From: Bacteroides mediterraneensis | GTDB taxonomy: Bacteria > Bacteroidota > Bacteroidia > Bacteroidales > Bacteroidaceae | Direction of reading: 5' to 3' | Assembly: GCF_025993685.1 (NCBI RefSeq) | Contig: NZ_DAJPEN010000001.1 | Span: 3,472,001 to 3,536,000 of the forward strand | Length of the DNA stretch: 64,000 bases | In this document: piece after piece, positions 1 to 9,292 of the stretch | How the letters are laid out: every line of letters starts with the position of its first letter | How positions within the stretch are numbered: the stretch's first letter is position 1 | Notes under the pieces: generated by a model | Database searches by the model: none | What the model saw: only the letters and a program-made list of their open reading frames with translations | What the model was told of the DNA's origin: nothing | Program-made: the position numbers and the translations under genes

Positions 1-275
1 TGGAAGCCTTGAAAGAAATGCTTTATGCCGCCACCGAGGCACTGAAACCCGGAGGACGGCTTGTAGTAATCACGTATCATTCACTGGAAGACCGTATGGT
101 GAAAAACATCATGAAAACGGGTAACGTGGAAGGTAAAGCGGAACAAGACTTTTTCGGGAACGTACAAACCCCATTCAAGCTCATAAACAACAAAGTAATC
201 ACTCCCTGCGAAGACGAGGTGCAACGCAATCCGCGTTCACGCAGTGCCAAACTAAGAATTGCAGAAAAGAAATGA
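1..275 (+). CDS. rsmH: 16S rRNA (cytosine1402-N4)-methyltransferase, 3' part
   Basis: Only the C-terminal part is present; the reading frame is open to the left edge. It contains the conserved block KPGGRLVVITYHSLEDRMVK and the basic tail RNPRSRSAKLRIAEK, both typical of RsmH (MraW), which methylates C1402 of 16S rRNA using SAM. In many bacteria rsmH opens the dcw cluster, and here it is followed at once by an FtsL-like gene: the stop codon overlaps the next start as ATGA. Identity is secure from motif plus position; the SAM-binding N-terminus lies outside the window. Confidence 0.93.
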   Translation, partial: EALKEMLYAATEALKPGGRLVVITYHSLEDRMVKNIMKTGNVEGKAEQDFFGNVQTPFKLINNKVITPCEDEVQRNPRSRSAKLRIAEKK

Positions 276-637
276 CAATGGAACCGCAAGAAAACAACAT
301 TCCGCAAGAAACTCCGCACATCACGTGGAGAAGCATCCTGGGAGGAGAAGTGCTGGTGCACTTGATGAAAAAACAGGCTAACCTGATTATCCTGATTATG
401 ATTCTGGTAATCCTGTACATAGACAACCGCTATTCAAGCCAGCAGGAAATGATTGAAATAGACCGTCTTAAAAAAGAACTGATTGATACTAAATACGATG
501 CACTGACCATTTCTTCAGAGCTGACGGAAAGAAGCCGCCAGTCACGCATCGAAGAATATATTTCTTCAGAGGGTACACCTCTGGAGACAGCCTCTACTCC
601 ACCCTATCTAATCAAAAAGGAGGATCTTGAAAAATGA
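272..637 (+). CDS. FtsL-like division protein (single-pass membrane, coiled coil)
   Basis: A 121-residue bitopic protein with a hydrophilic N-terminus, one membrane segment at about residues 36-50, then a charged helical segment (about 51-110) that fits a short coiled coil. This architecture and the location between rsmH and the transpeptidase gene match FtsL, which with FtsB and FtsQ links the divisome core to septal peptidoglycan synthesis. Sequence similarity to E. coli FtsL is not obvious, as is usual for this fast-evolving family. The gene overlaps rsmH by 4 bases and the next gene by 4 bases, so translation is probably coupled. Function is inferred from position and topology. Confidence 0.75.
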   Translation: MTMEPQENNIPQETPHITWRSILGGEVLVHLMKKQANLIILIMILVILYIDNRYSSQQEMIEIDRLKKELIDTKYDALTISSELTERSRQSRIEEYISSEGTPLETASTPPYLIKKEDLEK

Positions 638-2757
638 TACCCGGACAGAAAAATATCATCTTACGCTATACGCTCATTGTATTCGTCATGGCATTACTAG
701 CCATTGCAATCATTGCAAAGGCCGCCATCATTATGTTTGCAGAGCGGCAATACTGGAAAGATGTGGCCGACCGTTTTGTGAAAGAAAACGTCGTGGTACA
801 TCCCACGAGAGGGAACATCATCTCGGCCGACGGCAAACTCATGGCCAGCAGCCTGCCTGAATACAAAATCTACATGGACTTCAAGGCCGGAGGTGAGAAG
901 AAGGACACCATGCTGATGAATCACCTGACAGAAATCTGCGAAGGCCTACACCAGATTTTTCCGGACAAAAGCGTAAAGGAGTTCCGCCAGCACATTCTAA
1001 AGGGAAGACGACTGAAAAGCCGAAACTATCTTCTTTACCCACGACGTATCTCCTACATCGAATACAAAGAAGCGAAGCAACTGCCGGTATTTAACCTCAG
1101 CAAATATAAAGGAGGATTCCATGAACTGGCATTCAACCAACGGAAAAAGCCCTTTGGCTCACTGGCGGCACGTACATTGGGGGACATGTATCCCGACATG
1201 GAATTAGGAGCCAAAAATGGAATTGAGCTTACATACGATTCCATCCTTCGCGGGCAAGACGGTATCACTCATCGCCAAAAGGTGATGAACAAATACCTGA
1301 ACATCATTGACAAACCTGCGGTAGACGGCTGTGATGTCATTACCACAATTGATGTGGACATGCAGGATATTGCAGAGAAGGCTCTCGTAGACCAATTGAA
1401 GACCCTCAACGCGGTGTTCGGGGTAGCCATCGTGATGGATGTGGCTACCGGAGAGGTAAAAGCCAACGTAAATATGACACAGGCTGGCGACGGCAATTAT
1501 TATGAAATGAGAAATACGGCAGTCAGCAACTTGATGGAACCGGGATCTACTTTCAAGACCGCTTCTATCATGGTAGCCTTGGAAGATAAATATATCACTC
1601 CGGACTATATGGTGGATACGGGCAACGGTGTGGTCAACATGCACGGAAGCAACATGAAGGACTGGAACTGGTACAAAGGCGGGTATGGAGAAATAGATGT
1701 GACCCGCATCATGGAAGTGTCGTCCAACGTGGGTGTTTCTACTATCATCGATAAATTCTACGGCCAGAATCCCCAGAAATTCATCGATGGGCTGAGAAGA
1801 ATGAGCATCGACAAACCTCTAAACCTGGGGTTTGCGGGAGAAGCAAGTCCGCGCATACTGGGACCTAAAGAGCGGTATTTTGCCAAGACAACCCTCCCGT
1901 GGATGAGCATAGGCTACGAAACAATGATTCCTCCTATTTATATATTGAACTTTTACAATGCCATCGCCAATAACGGAACCATGGTAAAGCCCAAATTTGT
2001 AAAAGCAATTTCCAAGAACGGTGAAATCATCAAAGAATATCCGACGGAGATAGTCAATCCTAAAATCTGTTCCGATACCACGCTTACCATGATCCAGGGT
2101 ATTTTACGGAAAGTGGTTTCGGAAGGATTGGCCAAACCGGCCGGAAGCAAACAATTCAATGTCTCCGGTAAGACCGGAACGGCCCAGATTTCCCAAGGAA
2201 AAGCTGGATACAAGGCAGGAGGCGTAAGCTATCTGGTCAGCTTCTGCGGATATTTCCCTTCAGAGGCTCCCAAATACAGCTGCCTGGTATCCATACAGAT
2301 TCCACATGGCCCTGCCTCCGGTGGCTTGCAGGCGGGTAGCGTGTTCAGCCGGATAGCCGAACGCATTTATGCCAAGCATTTGTATCAAAATCTGGCTTCG
2401 GCCAAAGATTCTACCTCCATATTCGTCCCTCATGTGAAAAACGGGGACTTATGCGAAGCTTCTTACGTACTGAGAAGTCTGGATATCAAAAGCAACAGCG
2501 CCAGTATCCCCGTCGGCAATTCACCCGTTTGGGGAAGAGCTAACTGTAGTGACACTTATGCGGAACTGAAAAAATTACATACGGATAAGAATCTGGTTCC
2601 CAATGTAAGAGGAATGGGGGCCAAGGACGCTGTATATCTGCTGGAAAGCAAAGGACTCAGAGTCCGTCTATCCGGCACAGGAAAAGTAACGAAACAAAGC
2701 CTCAACGCTGGCTCTTATTTACATAAAGGACAAACAATTACATTAACATTAGACTAA
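634..2757 (+). CDS. ftsI: Septal class B penicillin-binding protein (FtsI/PBP3-type) with C-terminal PASTA domain
   Basis: A 707-residue DD-transpeptidase that cross-links septal peptidoglycan. An N-terminal membrane anchor (about residues 9-32) is followed by the PBP dimerisation domain and the transpeptidase domain. The three catalytic motifs are visible: STFK at 305-308 (Ser305 nucleophile), SSN at 363-365 and KTG at 513-515. The last roughly 65 residues (VPNVRGMGAKDAVYLLESKG onward) form a PASTA domain, common in FtsI of Bacteroidetes and Gram-positives but absent from E. coli FtsI. The ATG overlaps the upstream stop. An AAGGAGG at 617-623, a strong Shine-Dalgarno rarely seen in this group, supports the start. 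Confidence 0.93.
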   Translation: MIPGQKNIILRYTLIVFVMALLAIAIIAKAAIIMFAERQYWKDVADRFVKENVVVHPTRGNIISADGKLMASSLPEYKIYMDFKAGGEKKDTMLMNHLTEICEGLHQIFPDKSVKEFRQHILKGRRLKSRNYLLYPRRISYIEYKEAKQLPVFNLSKYKGGFHELAFNQRKKPFGSLAARTLGDMYPDMELGAKNGIELTYDSILRGQDGITHRQKVMNKYLNIIDKPAVDGCDVITTIDVDMQDIAEKALVDQLKTLNAVFGVAIVMDVATGEVKANVNMTQAGDGNYYEMRNTAVSNLMEPGSTFKTASIMVALEDKYITPDYMVDTGNGVVNMHGSNMKDWNWYKGGYGEIDVTRIMEVSSNVGVSTIIDKFYGQNPQKFIDGLRRMSIDKPLNLGFAGEASPRILGPKERYFAKTTLPWMSIGYETMIPPIYILNFYNAIANNGTMVKPKFVKAISKNGEIIKEYPTEIVNPKICSDTTLTMIQGILRKVVSEGLAKPAGSKQFNVSGKTGTAQISQGKAGYKAGGVSYLVSFCGYFPSEAPKYSCLVSIQIPHGPASGGLQAGSVFSRIAERIYAKHLYQNLASAKDSTSIFVPHVKNGDLCEASYVLRSLDIKSNSASIPVGNSPVWGRANCSDTYAELKKLHTDKNLVPNVRGMGAKDAVYLLESKGLRVRLSGTGKVTKQSLNAGSYLHKGQTITLTLD

Positions 2758-2763
2758 AAAGAG

Positions 2764-4221
2764 ATGAGATTAGAAAATATCCTGAAAGCGGTCAATCCGC
2801 TCCAAATCATAGGTGAGACCAACTTGGAAGTTTCTGGAATCCACATGGATTCACGAATGGTAAAGAGTGACTTCATGTTTGTGGCTGTAAAAGGCACACA
2901 GGCCGACGGACATAACTATATTCCGAAAGCCATTGAAAACGGGGCTACGGTCATTGTCTGCGAGCAACTGCCCGAAAAGCAGGAAGCTCACGTCACCTAC
3001 ATACAACTGGCAGACACGGAAGAGACCGTAGGCAAACTGGCTACCACCTTCTACGGAGACCCGACCTCCAAACTGGATTTAATCGGTGTAACCGGGACCA
3101 ATGGAAAAACGACCATTGCCACCTTATTATATACTATGTTCCGTTCGTTCGGATACAAGACCGGACTGGTATCTACCGTATGTAACTACATCGATGGAGA
3201 AGCTATCCCCACAGAACATACAACTCCCGACCCCATCACGCTCAACCAACTATTGGGGCGTATGGCAGATGAAGGATGCAAATATGCCTTCATGGAAGTC
3301 AGTTCGCACTCCGTGGTACAGAAGCGTATCAGCGGCTTGCGATTTGCCGGAGGTATCTTTACCAATATTACCCGCGACCACTTGGACTATCACAAAACTT
3401 TCGAGAATTATCTGAAAGCTAAAAAGGCGTTCTTTGACGGCCTCCCTAAACAGGCGTTTGCCTTAACCAATGCGGATGACAAAAACGGATTGGTAATGAC
3501 ACAGAATACCAAGGCCAAAGTGTCAACCTACTCCTTGCATTCATTGTGCGACTTCAAGGGGAAAGTACTGGAAGACAGCTTTGACGGCATGCTGCTGGAC
3601 ATCAACAACCGGGAAGTAAACGTACAATTCATCGGACGCTTCAATGCCTCCAACCTGCTGGCCGTATATGGAGCTGCTTGCCTGTTAGGAAAAAAGCCGG
3701 AAGATGTTTTGCTGAAACTCAGCATGCTACGCCCGGTTTGCGGACGTTTCGATGCCAAACGTTCTCCTAAAGGATATACTGCCATTGTCGATTATGCCCA
3801 TACTCCAGATGCGTTGGTAAATGTATTGGACACCATTCACGAGGTACTGAGAGGAAGAGGTCATGTAATCACCGTAGTAGGTGCAGGTGGAAACCGTGAC
3901 AAAGGAAAACGTCCGTTGATGGCACAAGAATCAGTAAAACGCAGCGATAAGGTCATCATCACTTCAGACAATCCGCGGTTTGAAGAACCACAGGACATCA
4001 TCAACGATATGTTGAACGGATTGAACAAAGAAGAGATGAAAAAGGTTATCAGCATCGTAGACCGTAAAGAGGCTATCCGCACGGCATGTATGCTGGCCCA
4101 GCCACAAGATGTGATTTTGATTGCCGGAAAGGGGCATGAAACTTATCAGGACGTCAAAGGAGTCAAATCACATTTCGATGACAAAGAAGTTCTGGACGAG
4201 ATATTTAAAGGAGAAGAATAA
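2764..4221 (+). CDS. murE: UDP-MurNAc-L-Ala-D-Glu: meso-diaminopimelate ligase
   Basis: A 485-residue Mur ligase adding the third residue of the peptidoglycan stem peptide in the cytoplasm, ATP-dependently. Visible are the N-terminal UDP-binding domain (SGIHMDSRMVK), the ATP-binding loop TGTNGKTT at 110-117, the central motif HTTPDP, and the amino-acid specificity motif DNPR at 402-405. In the family DNPR marks enzymes that add meso-diaminopimelate, whereas lysine-adding enzymes differ in this motif, so the wall is probably of the DAP type. The gene begins 6 bases after the PBP gene and is followed by mraY. Confidence 0.95.
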   Translation: MRLENILKAVNPLQIIGETNLEVSGIHMDSRMVKSDFMFVAVKGTQADGHNYIPKAIENGATVIVCEQLPEKQEAHVTYIQLADTEETVGKLATTFYGDPTSKLDLIGVTGTNGKTTIATLLYTMFRSFGYKTGLVSTVCNYIDGEAIPTEHTTPDPITLNQLLGRMADEGCKYAFMEVSSHSVVQKRISGLRFAGGIFTNITRDHLDYHKTFENYLKAKKAFFDGLPKQAFALTNADDKNGLVMTQNTKAKVSTYSLHSLCDFKGKVLEDSFDGMLLDINNREVNVQFIGRFNASNLLAVYGAACLLGKKPEDVLLKLSMLRPVCGRFDAKRSPKGYTAIVDYAHTPDALVNVLDTIHEVLRGRGHVITVVGAGGNRDKGKRPLMAQESVKRSDKVIITSDNPRFEEPQDIINDMLNGLNKEEMKKVISIVDRKEAIRTACMLAQPQDVILIAGKGHETYQDVKGVKSHFDDKEVLDEIFKGEE

Positions 4222-4238
4222 AAAATAAAGAAGAGACA

Positions 4239-5507
4239 ATGTTATATTATCTATTTCAATATTTGGAGCAGTTTGGTTTCCCGGGCGCACGAATGTTCGG
4301 TTATGTATCGTTCCGTTCACTAATGGCTGTTATTCTTTCTCTGCTGATATCTGCCATCTTCGGAGAATACTTTATCAATCTGCTCAAAAGGAAACAGATT
4401 ACGGAAACACAGCGCGATGCCTCTATCGACCCTTTCAATGTAAAGAAGGTAGGTGTACCCACCATGGGTGGTATCATCATCATCGTTGCCATTCTGATAC
4501 CCTGCCTGCTATTGGGTAAATTGCACAACATTTACATGATTCTGATGTTGGTCACCACCTTATGGCTGGGCACATTAGGCTTTCTGGACGACTACATCAA
4601 GGTGTTCCGGAAGGACAAAGAGGGACTTCACGGAAAGTTTAAAATAATTGGTCAGGTGGGACTCGGACTCATTGTAGGACTGGCTCTCTACCTGAGTCCG
4701 GATGTAGTGATTCGGGAGAACATTGAAATCCAGCAAGACGGACGAGTGGTAGATGTGGTTCACAAGCCTGTAAACGAGAAATCCACCAAAACCACCATTC
4801 CTTTCTTCAAGAACAACAACTTGGATTATGCTGATTTTGTGGGATTCTTGGGGGACCATGCACAAAAAGCAGGATGGGTTGTATTTGTACTGGTGACCAT
4901 CTTTGTCGTGACAGCCGTATCCAACGGGGCCAACTTGAACGACGGCATGGATGGAATGGCAGCAGGAAACTCGGCTATCATAGGGGTGACCCTCGGCATA
5001 TTGGCCTACGTGTCCAGCCACATAGAATATGCCGAGTACCTGAACATCATGTACATTCCTGGCAGTGAAGAGCTGGTAATCTTCATCTGTGCCTTCATCG
5101 GAGCCTTGATTGGTTTCCTTTGGTACAATGCCTTTCCGGCACAAGTGTTCATGGGCGATACGGGCAGTCTTACCATCGGAGGACTGATAGCCGTATTTGC
5201 CATCATCATACACAAGGAATTACTCATCCCTATTTTATGCGGCGTATTTCTGGTAGAAAACCTATCGGTTATCCTACAAGTCAAGTATTTCCAACGCGGA
5301 AAAAAGAAAGGTGTCAAGCAGCGTATCTTCAAACGTACGCCGATACATGACCATTTCCGCACCACATTGGCACAGCTTGACCCGAATTGTACGTATCTGG
5401 TCACACGCCCTCACAGCGTATTTCATGAATCCAAAATTACAGTCCGTTTTTGGATTGTAACCATTGTACTGGCAGCAATTACGATAATCACACTTAAAAT
5501 CAGATAA
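4239..5507 (+). CDS. mraY: Phospho-N-acetylmuramoyl-pentapeptide-transferase
   Basis: A 422-residue polytopic membrane enzyme that transfers phospho-MurNAc-pentapeptide to undecaprenyl phosphate to make lipid I. The family signatures are present: the double aspartate D117-D118 in LDDYIKV, NLNDGMDG with D235 and D238, FMGDTGSL, and HDHFR with H370 and H372. It is about 60 residues longer than E. coli MraY (360). The excess is a hydrophilic loop at roughly 150-205 (after LYLSPDVVIRENIEIQ) between two membrane segments; a loop here is common in Bacteroidetes MraY. It sits between murE and murD. Confidence 0.95.
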   Translation: MLYYLFQYLEQFGFPGARMFGYVSFRSLMAVILSLLISAIFGEYFINLLKRKQITETQRDASIDPFNVKKVGVPTMGGIIIIVAILIPCLLLGKLHNIYMILMLVTTLWLGTLGFLDDYIKVFRKDKEGLHGKFKIIGQVGLGLIVGLALYLSPDVVIRENIEIQQDGRVVDVVHKPVNEKSTKTTIPFFKNNNLDYADFVGFLGDHAQKAGWVVFVLVTIFVVTAVSNGANLNDGMDGMAAGNSAIIGVTLGILAYVSSHIEYAEYLNIMYIPGSEELVIFICAFIGALIGFLWYNAFPAQVFMGDTGSLTIGGLIAVFAIIIHKELLIPILCGVFLVENLSVILQVKYFQRGKKKGVKQRIFKRTPIHDHFRTTLAQLDPNCTYLVTRPHSVFHESKITVRFWIVTIVLAAITIITLKIR

Positions 5508-5511
5508 AGCA

Positions 5512-6843
5512 ATGGCAAGAATTGTCATCTTAGGAGCAGGAGAAAGCGGAACAGGTGCCGCTGTCCTGGCACAGAAAAAAGGTTTTGACACATTCGTTTC
5601 AGACATGTCCACCATCAAGGACAAGTATAAAACGATGTTGAACGAAAGAGGTATTCAGTGGGAAGAAGGTAAACACACAGAAGAGTTGATTCTGAATGCG
5701 GACGAAGTGATTAAAAGTCCGGGAATTCCGAATGACGCACCCATCATCTTAAAATTGAAGGATCAGGGTACTCCCGTCATTTCGGAAATTGAATTTGCAG
5801 GACGTTATACGAATGCAAAAATGATTTGCATCACCGGAAGTAATGGAAAGACAACTACCACTTCCCTGATTTACCATATCTTTAAGAAAGCAGGACTGAA
5901 CGTGGGATTGGCCGGAAACATCGGACAAAGCTTGGCATATCAGGTAGCTGAATGTAATTTTGACTACTATGTCATCGAACTCAGCAGTTTCCAGCTCGAC
6001 AACATGTATAAATTTCATGCCAACATCGCTGTACTGATGAACATCACTCCCGACCATCTGGACCGTTACGGCTATGAAATGCAGAATTACGTGGACGCCA
6101 AGTTCCGGATTATCCAGAACCAGACCAACGATGACGCTTTCATCTTCTGGAACGATGACCCCATCATACAAAGGGAACTCCACAAGTATGGCATTCACGG
6201 ACAATATTTCCCGTTTGCCGAGAAGAACGAGGAAGGAGTGGCGGCGTTCACAGAAAAGGATAAAGTGTATTTCACCCGACCTATCGCCTTCAATATGGAA
6301 GAGGAAGAACTGGCCTTGACAGGAACCCATAATCTGTTCAATTCCATGGCAGCCGGCATATCGGCCAACATTGCGGGCATACGCAAAGAATGTATCCGAG
6401 AAGCACTGCACGACTTCAAAGGGGTGGAACACCGTCTGGAGAAAGTAACCCGTGTAAAAGGGGTAGACTATATCAACGATTCCAAGGCGACCAACGTCAA
6501 TTCCTGCTGGTATGCCCTGCAAAGCATGAAAACCAAGACCGTCCTGATTCTGGGTGGAAAGGATAAAGGAAACGACTACAACGAGATCGCCGATCTGGTG
6601 AGAGAAAAATGCAGCGGTCTGATTTTCCTGGGACTTCACAATGAAAAACTGCATGCCTTTTTCGACAGTTTCGGTCTTCCCATTGCCGACGTGCAAAGCA
6701 TGAAGGATGCGGTAGATGCCGCTTATAAAATGGCCCAAAAAGGAGAAACCGTTTTGCTCAGCCCTTGCTGTGCCAGCTTCGACTTGTTCAAAAGTTATGA
6801 AGACCGTGGCGACCAGTTCAAGGAATGTGTAAGAAACTTATAA
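5512..6843 (+). CDS. murD: UDP-N-acetylmuramoyl-L-alanine: D-glutamate ligase
   Basis: A 443-residue Mur ligase adding D-glutamate to UDP-MurNAc-L-Ala. The N-terminus has a Rossmann-like GAGESGTGAA motif, the ATP-binding loop GSNGKTTT is at 109-116, and the central ELSSFQLD and NITPDHLDRY motifs are typical of MurD, followed by the C-terminal ligase domain with NDSKATN. Length is normal. It begins 4 bases after the mraY stop, indicating an operon. Confidence 0.95.
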   Translation: MARIVILGAGESGTGAAVLAQKKGFDTFVSDMSTIKDKYKTMLNERGIQWEEGKHTEELILNADEVIKSPGIPNDAPIILKLKDQGTPVISEIEFAGRYTNAKMICITGSNGKTTTTSLIYHIFKKAGLNVGLAGNIGQSLAYQVAECNFDYYVIELSSFQLDNMYKFHANIAVLMNITPDHLDRYGYEMQNYVDAKFRIIQNQTNDDAFIFWNDDPIIQRELHKYGIHGQYFPFAEKNEEGVAAFTEKDKVYFTRPIAFNMEEEELALTGTHNLFNSMAAGISANIAGIRKECIREALHDFKGVEHRLEKVTRVKGVDYINDSKATNVNSCWYALQSMKTKTVLILGGKDKGNDYNEIADLVREKCSGLIFLGLHNEKLHAFFDSFGLPIADVQSMKDAVDAAYKMAQKGETVLLSPCCASFDLFKSYEDRGDQFKECVRNL

Positions 6844-6873
6844 TACAACCAAGGAGTTAGAAACAACAAGTTT

Positions 6874-8124
6874 ATGGATTTGCTAAAAAACTTTTTTAAA
6901 GGCGACAAGGCAATCTGGATTATTTACCTTTTCCTCTGCCTGATATCCATCGTAGAAGTATTCAGTGCGTCCAGCACCCTGACTTACAAGAGTGGGGATC
7001 ATTGGGGACCTATCACCAACCACCTGACTTTGTTGATGGTAGGCACCATTGCGGTTTGGATTGTACACAATATTCCCTGCCGTTGGTTCAAGACATTCAT
7101 AGTCTTGTTGCCTATCTCCTGGGTATTGCTGGCAGCCGTTTTCATTCTGGGCTCACTCACCAACGGCGCCAAACGATGGATTGATTTGGGATTTATCCAG
7201 TTCCAACCTTCGGAAGTAGCCAAGATGGGAACCATCATCACGGTTGCCTTCATTTTATCGCGCATGCAAGAAGAGAATGGAGCTAACAAGAAGGCTTTCA
7301 AATACATCTGTATCATCACCATTCTTACCTGCGGAATGATTGTCAGTGAAAACTTATCCACCGCAGTGCTTCTGGCTGGAAGTGTATTCCTGCTGATGTT
7401 TGTCGGTAGAGTTCCTTTCAAACAACTTGGCATATTGGCCGGTATCGGCATAGCCTGTATTCTCATCGGAGTAGGAACCATCAAATACGTGCCTGGCGAA
7501 GCTTGGGATAAAATAGGGCTTCACCGTATGGTGACTTGGCAAAGCCGTCTGAACAACCATTTTGATGAAGCTGAGATTCCAGCTGCCAAGTTCGACATTG
7601 ACAACGACGCCCAGATTGCTCATGCCAATATCGCCATCGCCAGCAGTAACATTGTGGGAAAAGGACCTGGAAACAGCGTACAGCGAGATTTCTTGTCACA
7701 GGCATTTTCGGACTTCATCTACGCCATCATCATTGAGGAATTGGGCCTCGTAGGAGGCGCCTTTGTCGCCGCCCTTTACATTCTCCTGTTGATGAGAATC
7801 GCAAAGATTGCCCGAAATTGCGACAAGTCGTACTACGTGTTTCTCATCACTGGAATCGGGATACTTCTTGTCATGCAGGCCACTTTCAACATGCTGGTAG
7901 CCGTAGGTATCATGCCTGTCACCGGGCAGCCTCTTCCCCTTATCAGCAAGGGAGGAACTGCCACATTGATAAACAGTGTGTATATCGGCATCATCCTCAG
8001 TATCAGCCGTTACGTCAATGACCTGAAGCAACGTCAAGAGGCAGAAGCACGGCTACAACAAGCCAGCCAGACACAAGAGGTTACACCAGCCAGCAATATC
8101 ACTACACAAGAAGAGTCTGTTTAA
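6874..8124 (+). CDS. ftsW: SEDS-family peptidoglycan glycosyltransferase FtsW
   Basis: A 416-residue polytopic protein of the FtsW/RodA/SpoVE family, which polymerises lipid II at the septum together with the class B PBP encoded upstream. About ten membrane segments can be traced. Conserved family stretches include GAKRWIDLGFIQFQPSEVAK, NLSTAVLL, and near the C-terminus MPVTGQPLPLISKGGTA. A hydrophilic tail rich in Gln, Ala and Glu (about 385-416) faces the cytoplasm. Position between murD and murG favours FtsW over RodA. The start is 30 bases after murD. Confidence 0.93.
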   Translation: MDLLKNFFKGDKAIWIIYLFLCLISIVEVFSASSTLTYKSGDHWGPITNHLTLLMVGTIAVWIVHNIPCRWFKTFIVLLPISWVLLAAVFILGSLTNGAKRWIDLGFIQFQPSEVAKMGTIITVAFILSRMQEENGANKKAFKYICIITILTCGMIVSENLSTAVLLAGSVFLLMFVGRVPFKQLGILAGIGIACILIGVGTIKYVPGEAWDKIGLHRMVTWQSRLNNHFDEAEIPAAKFDIDNDAQIAHANIAIASSNIVGKGPGNSVQRDFLSQAFSDFIYAIIIEELGLVGGAFVAALYILLLMRIAKIARNCDKSYYVFLITGIGILLVMQATFNMLVAVGIMPVTGQPLPLISKGGTATLINSVYIGIILSISRYVNDLKQRQEAEARLQQASQTQEVTPASNITTQEESV

Positions 8125-8161
8125 AAGTTTATTTATAACTTTGCAGGAAATACTACAAAAT

Positions 8162-9292
8162 ATGGAAGAAAATTTACGCATCATAGTAAGTGGCGGTGGT
8201 ACAGGAGGACATATCTTCCCGGCCATTTCCATTGCCAACGCAATCAAAGAATTACACCCCGAAGCTGAGATTCTGTTTATCGGAGCAGAGGGACGCATGG
8301 AAATGCAGCGTGTACCGGCTGCCGGATACAAAATTATCGGACTTCCGGTGGCTGGATTTGACAGAAAACATTTGCTGAAAAACGTCAGCGTACTCATCAA
8401 GCTGTTCAGAAGCCAGCTGATGGCAAGAAAAATCATCAAGAACTTCAAGCCTCACGCAGCTGTAGGAGTTGGTGGTTACGCCAGCGGACCGACATTGAAA
8501 GTGGCCGGCATGATGGGAATCCCTACCCTGATACAGGAACAGAATTCCTATGCAGGGGTAACGAACAAGCTGCTGGCACAGAAAGCAGAAAAGATTTGTG
8601 TGGCCTACGAAGGGATGGAACGTTTTTTTGACAAGGACAAAATCATTCTTACAGGAAACCCTGTCCGCCAAGGATTGCTAAAGGAAAATATTTCACGGGA
8701 AGAGGCCATCCGTTCATTCGGATTAGACCCGAACAAAAAAACCATCCTGATTATCGGAGGCAGTCTGGGAGCGCGTACCATCAACAACTGCATGATGCAA
8801 GGATTCGACAAAATGAAAGCATCCGGCGTACAATTCATTTGGCAGACGGGTAAAATCTATATCAATGAAGCCCGACAGGCCGTTAAGGCCTACGGCAGCC
8901 TGCCTATGCTGTACACGACAGACTTCATTTCAGATATGGCTGCAGCTTACAGCGCCGCCGATTTGGTAATCAGCCGTGCCGGAGCTGGTTCTATCTCAGA
9001 ATTCTGCCTGCTGGGAAAACCAGTCATATTGGTTCCTTCACCCAACGTGGCAGAAGACCATCAGACCAAAAATGCTTTGGCTCTCGTGAACAAACAAGCA
9101 GCTCTTTATGTCAAAGATAGTGAAGCCACACAAACATTGGTCGATACAGCCATCGATACGGTAAGCAAGCCGGACGTATTGGAAAACTTAAGCAAGAATA
9201 TCAAAAAACTGGCTATCAAGGACTCTGCAAACATCATTGCACAAGAAGTCTGCAAGCTGGCATTAAAATACAAAGAAAGTCATGAACATTAA
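8162..9292 (+). CDS. murG: UDP-GlcNAc: lipid I N-acetylglucosaminyltransferase
   Basis: A 376-residue GT28 enzyme converting lipid I to lipid II at the inner face of the membrane. The N-terminal phosphate loop GGGTGGH (11-17), the QEQNSYAGVTNK motif and the C-terminal nucleotide-binding stretch SRAGAGSISEFCLLGKP are visible. I start it at the ATG at 8162; a TTG at 8141 would add seven residues with no support, and it lies inside a possible -7 box (TAACTTTG, 8136-8143). That box may mark an internal promoter, although no good -33 is present. The 3' end overlaps murC by 11 bases. Confidence 0.95.
   Translation: MEENLRIIVSGGGTGGHIFPAISIANAIKELHPEAEILFIGAEGRMEMQRVPAAGYKIIGLPVAGFDRKHLLKNVSVLIKLFRSQLMARKIIKNFKPHAAVGVGGYASGPTLKVAGMMGIPTLIQEQNSYAGVTNKLLAQKAEKICVAYEGMERFFDKDKIILTGNPVRQGLLKENISREEAIRSFGLDPNKKTILIIGGSLGARTINNCMMQGFDKMKASGVQFIWQTGKIYINEARQAVKAYGSLPMLYTTDFISDMAAAYSAADLVISRAGAGSISEFCLLGKPVILVPSPNVAEDHQTKNALALVNKQAALYVKDSEATQTLVDTAIDTVSKPDVLENLSKNIKKLAIKDSANIIAQEVCKLALKYKESHEH

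Noticed and set aside
5749..6738. A 329-codon frame antisense to murD, and similar long antisense frames over gyrB and malQ
   Set aside because: Produced by the codon bias of the true gene on the other strand; no start context or family motif.
8141..8161. TTG start extending MurG by seven residues
   Set aside because: The ATG at 8162 gives the normal MurG N-terminus, and the TTG lies in a possible promoter box.
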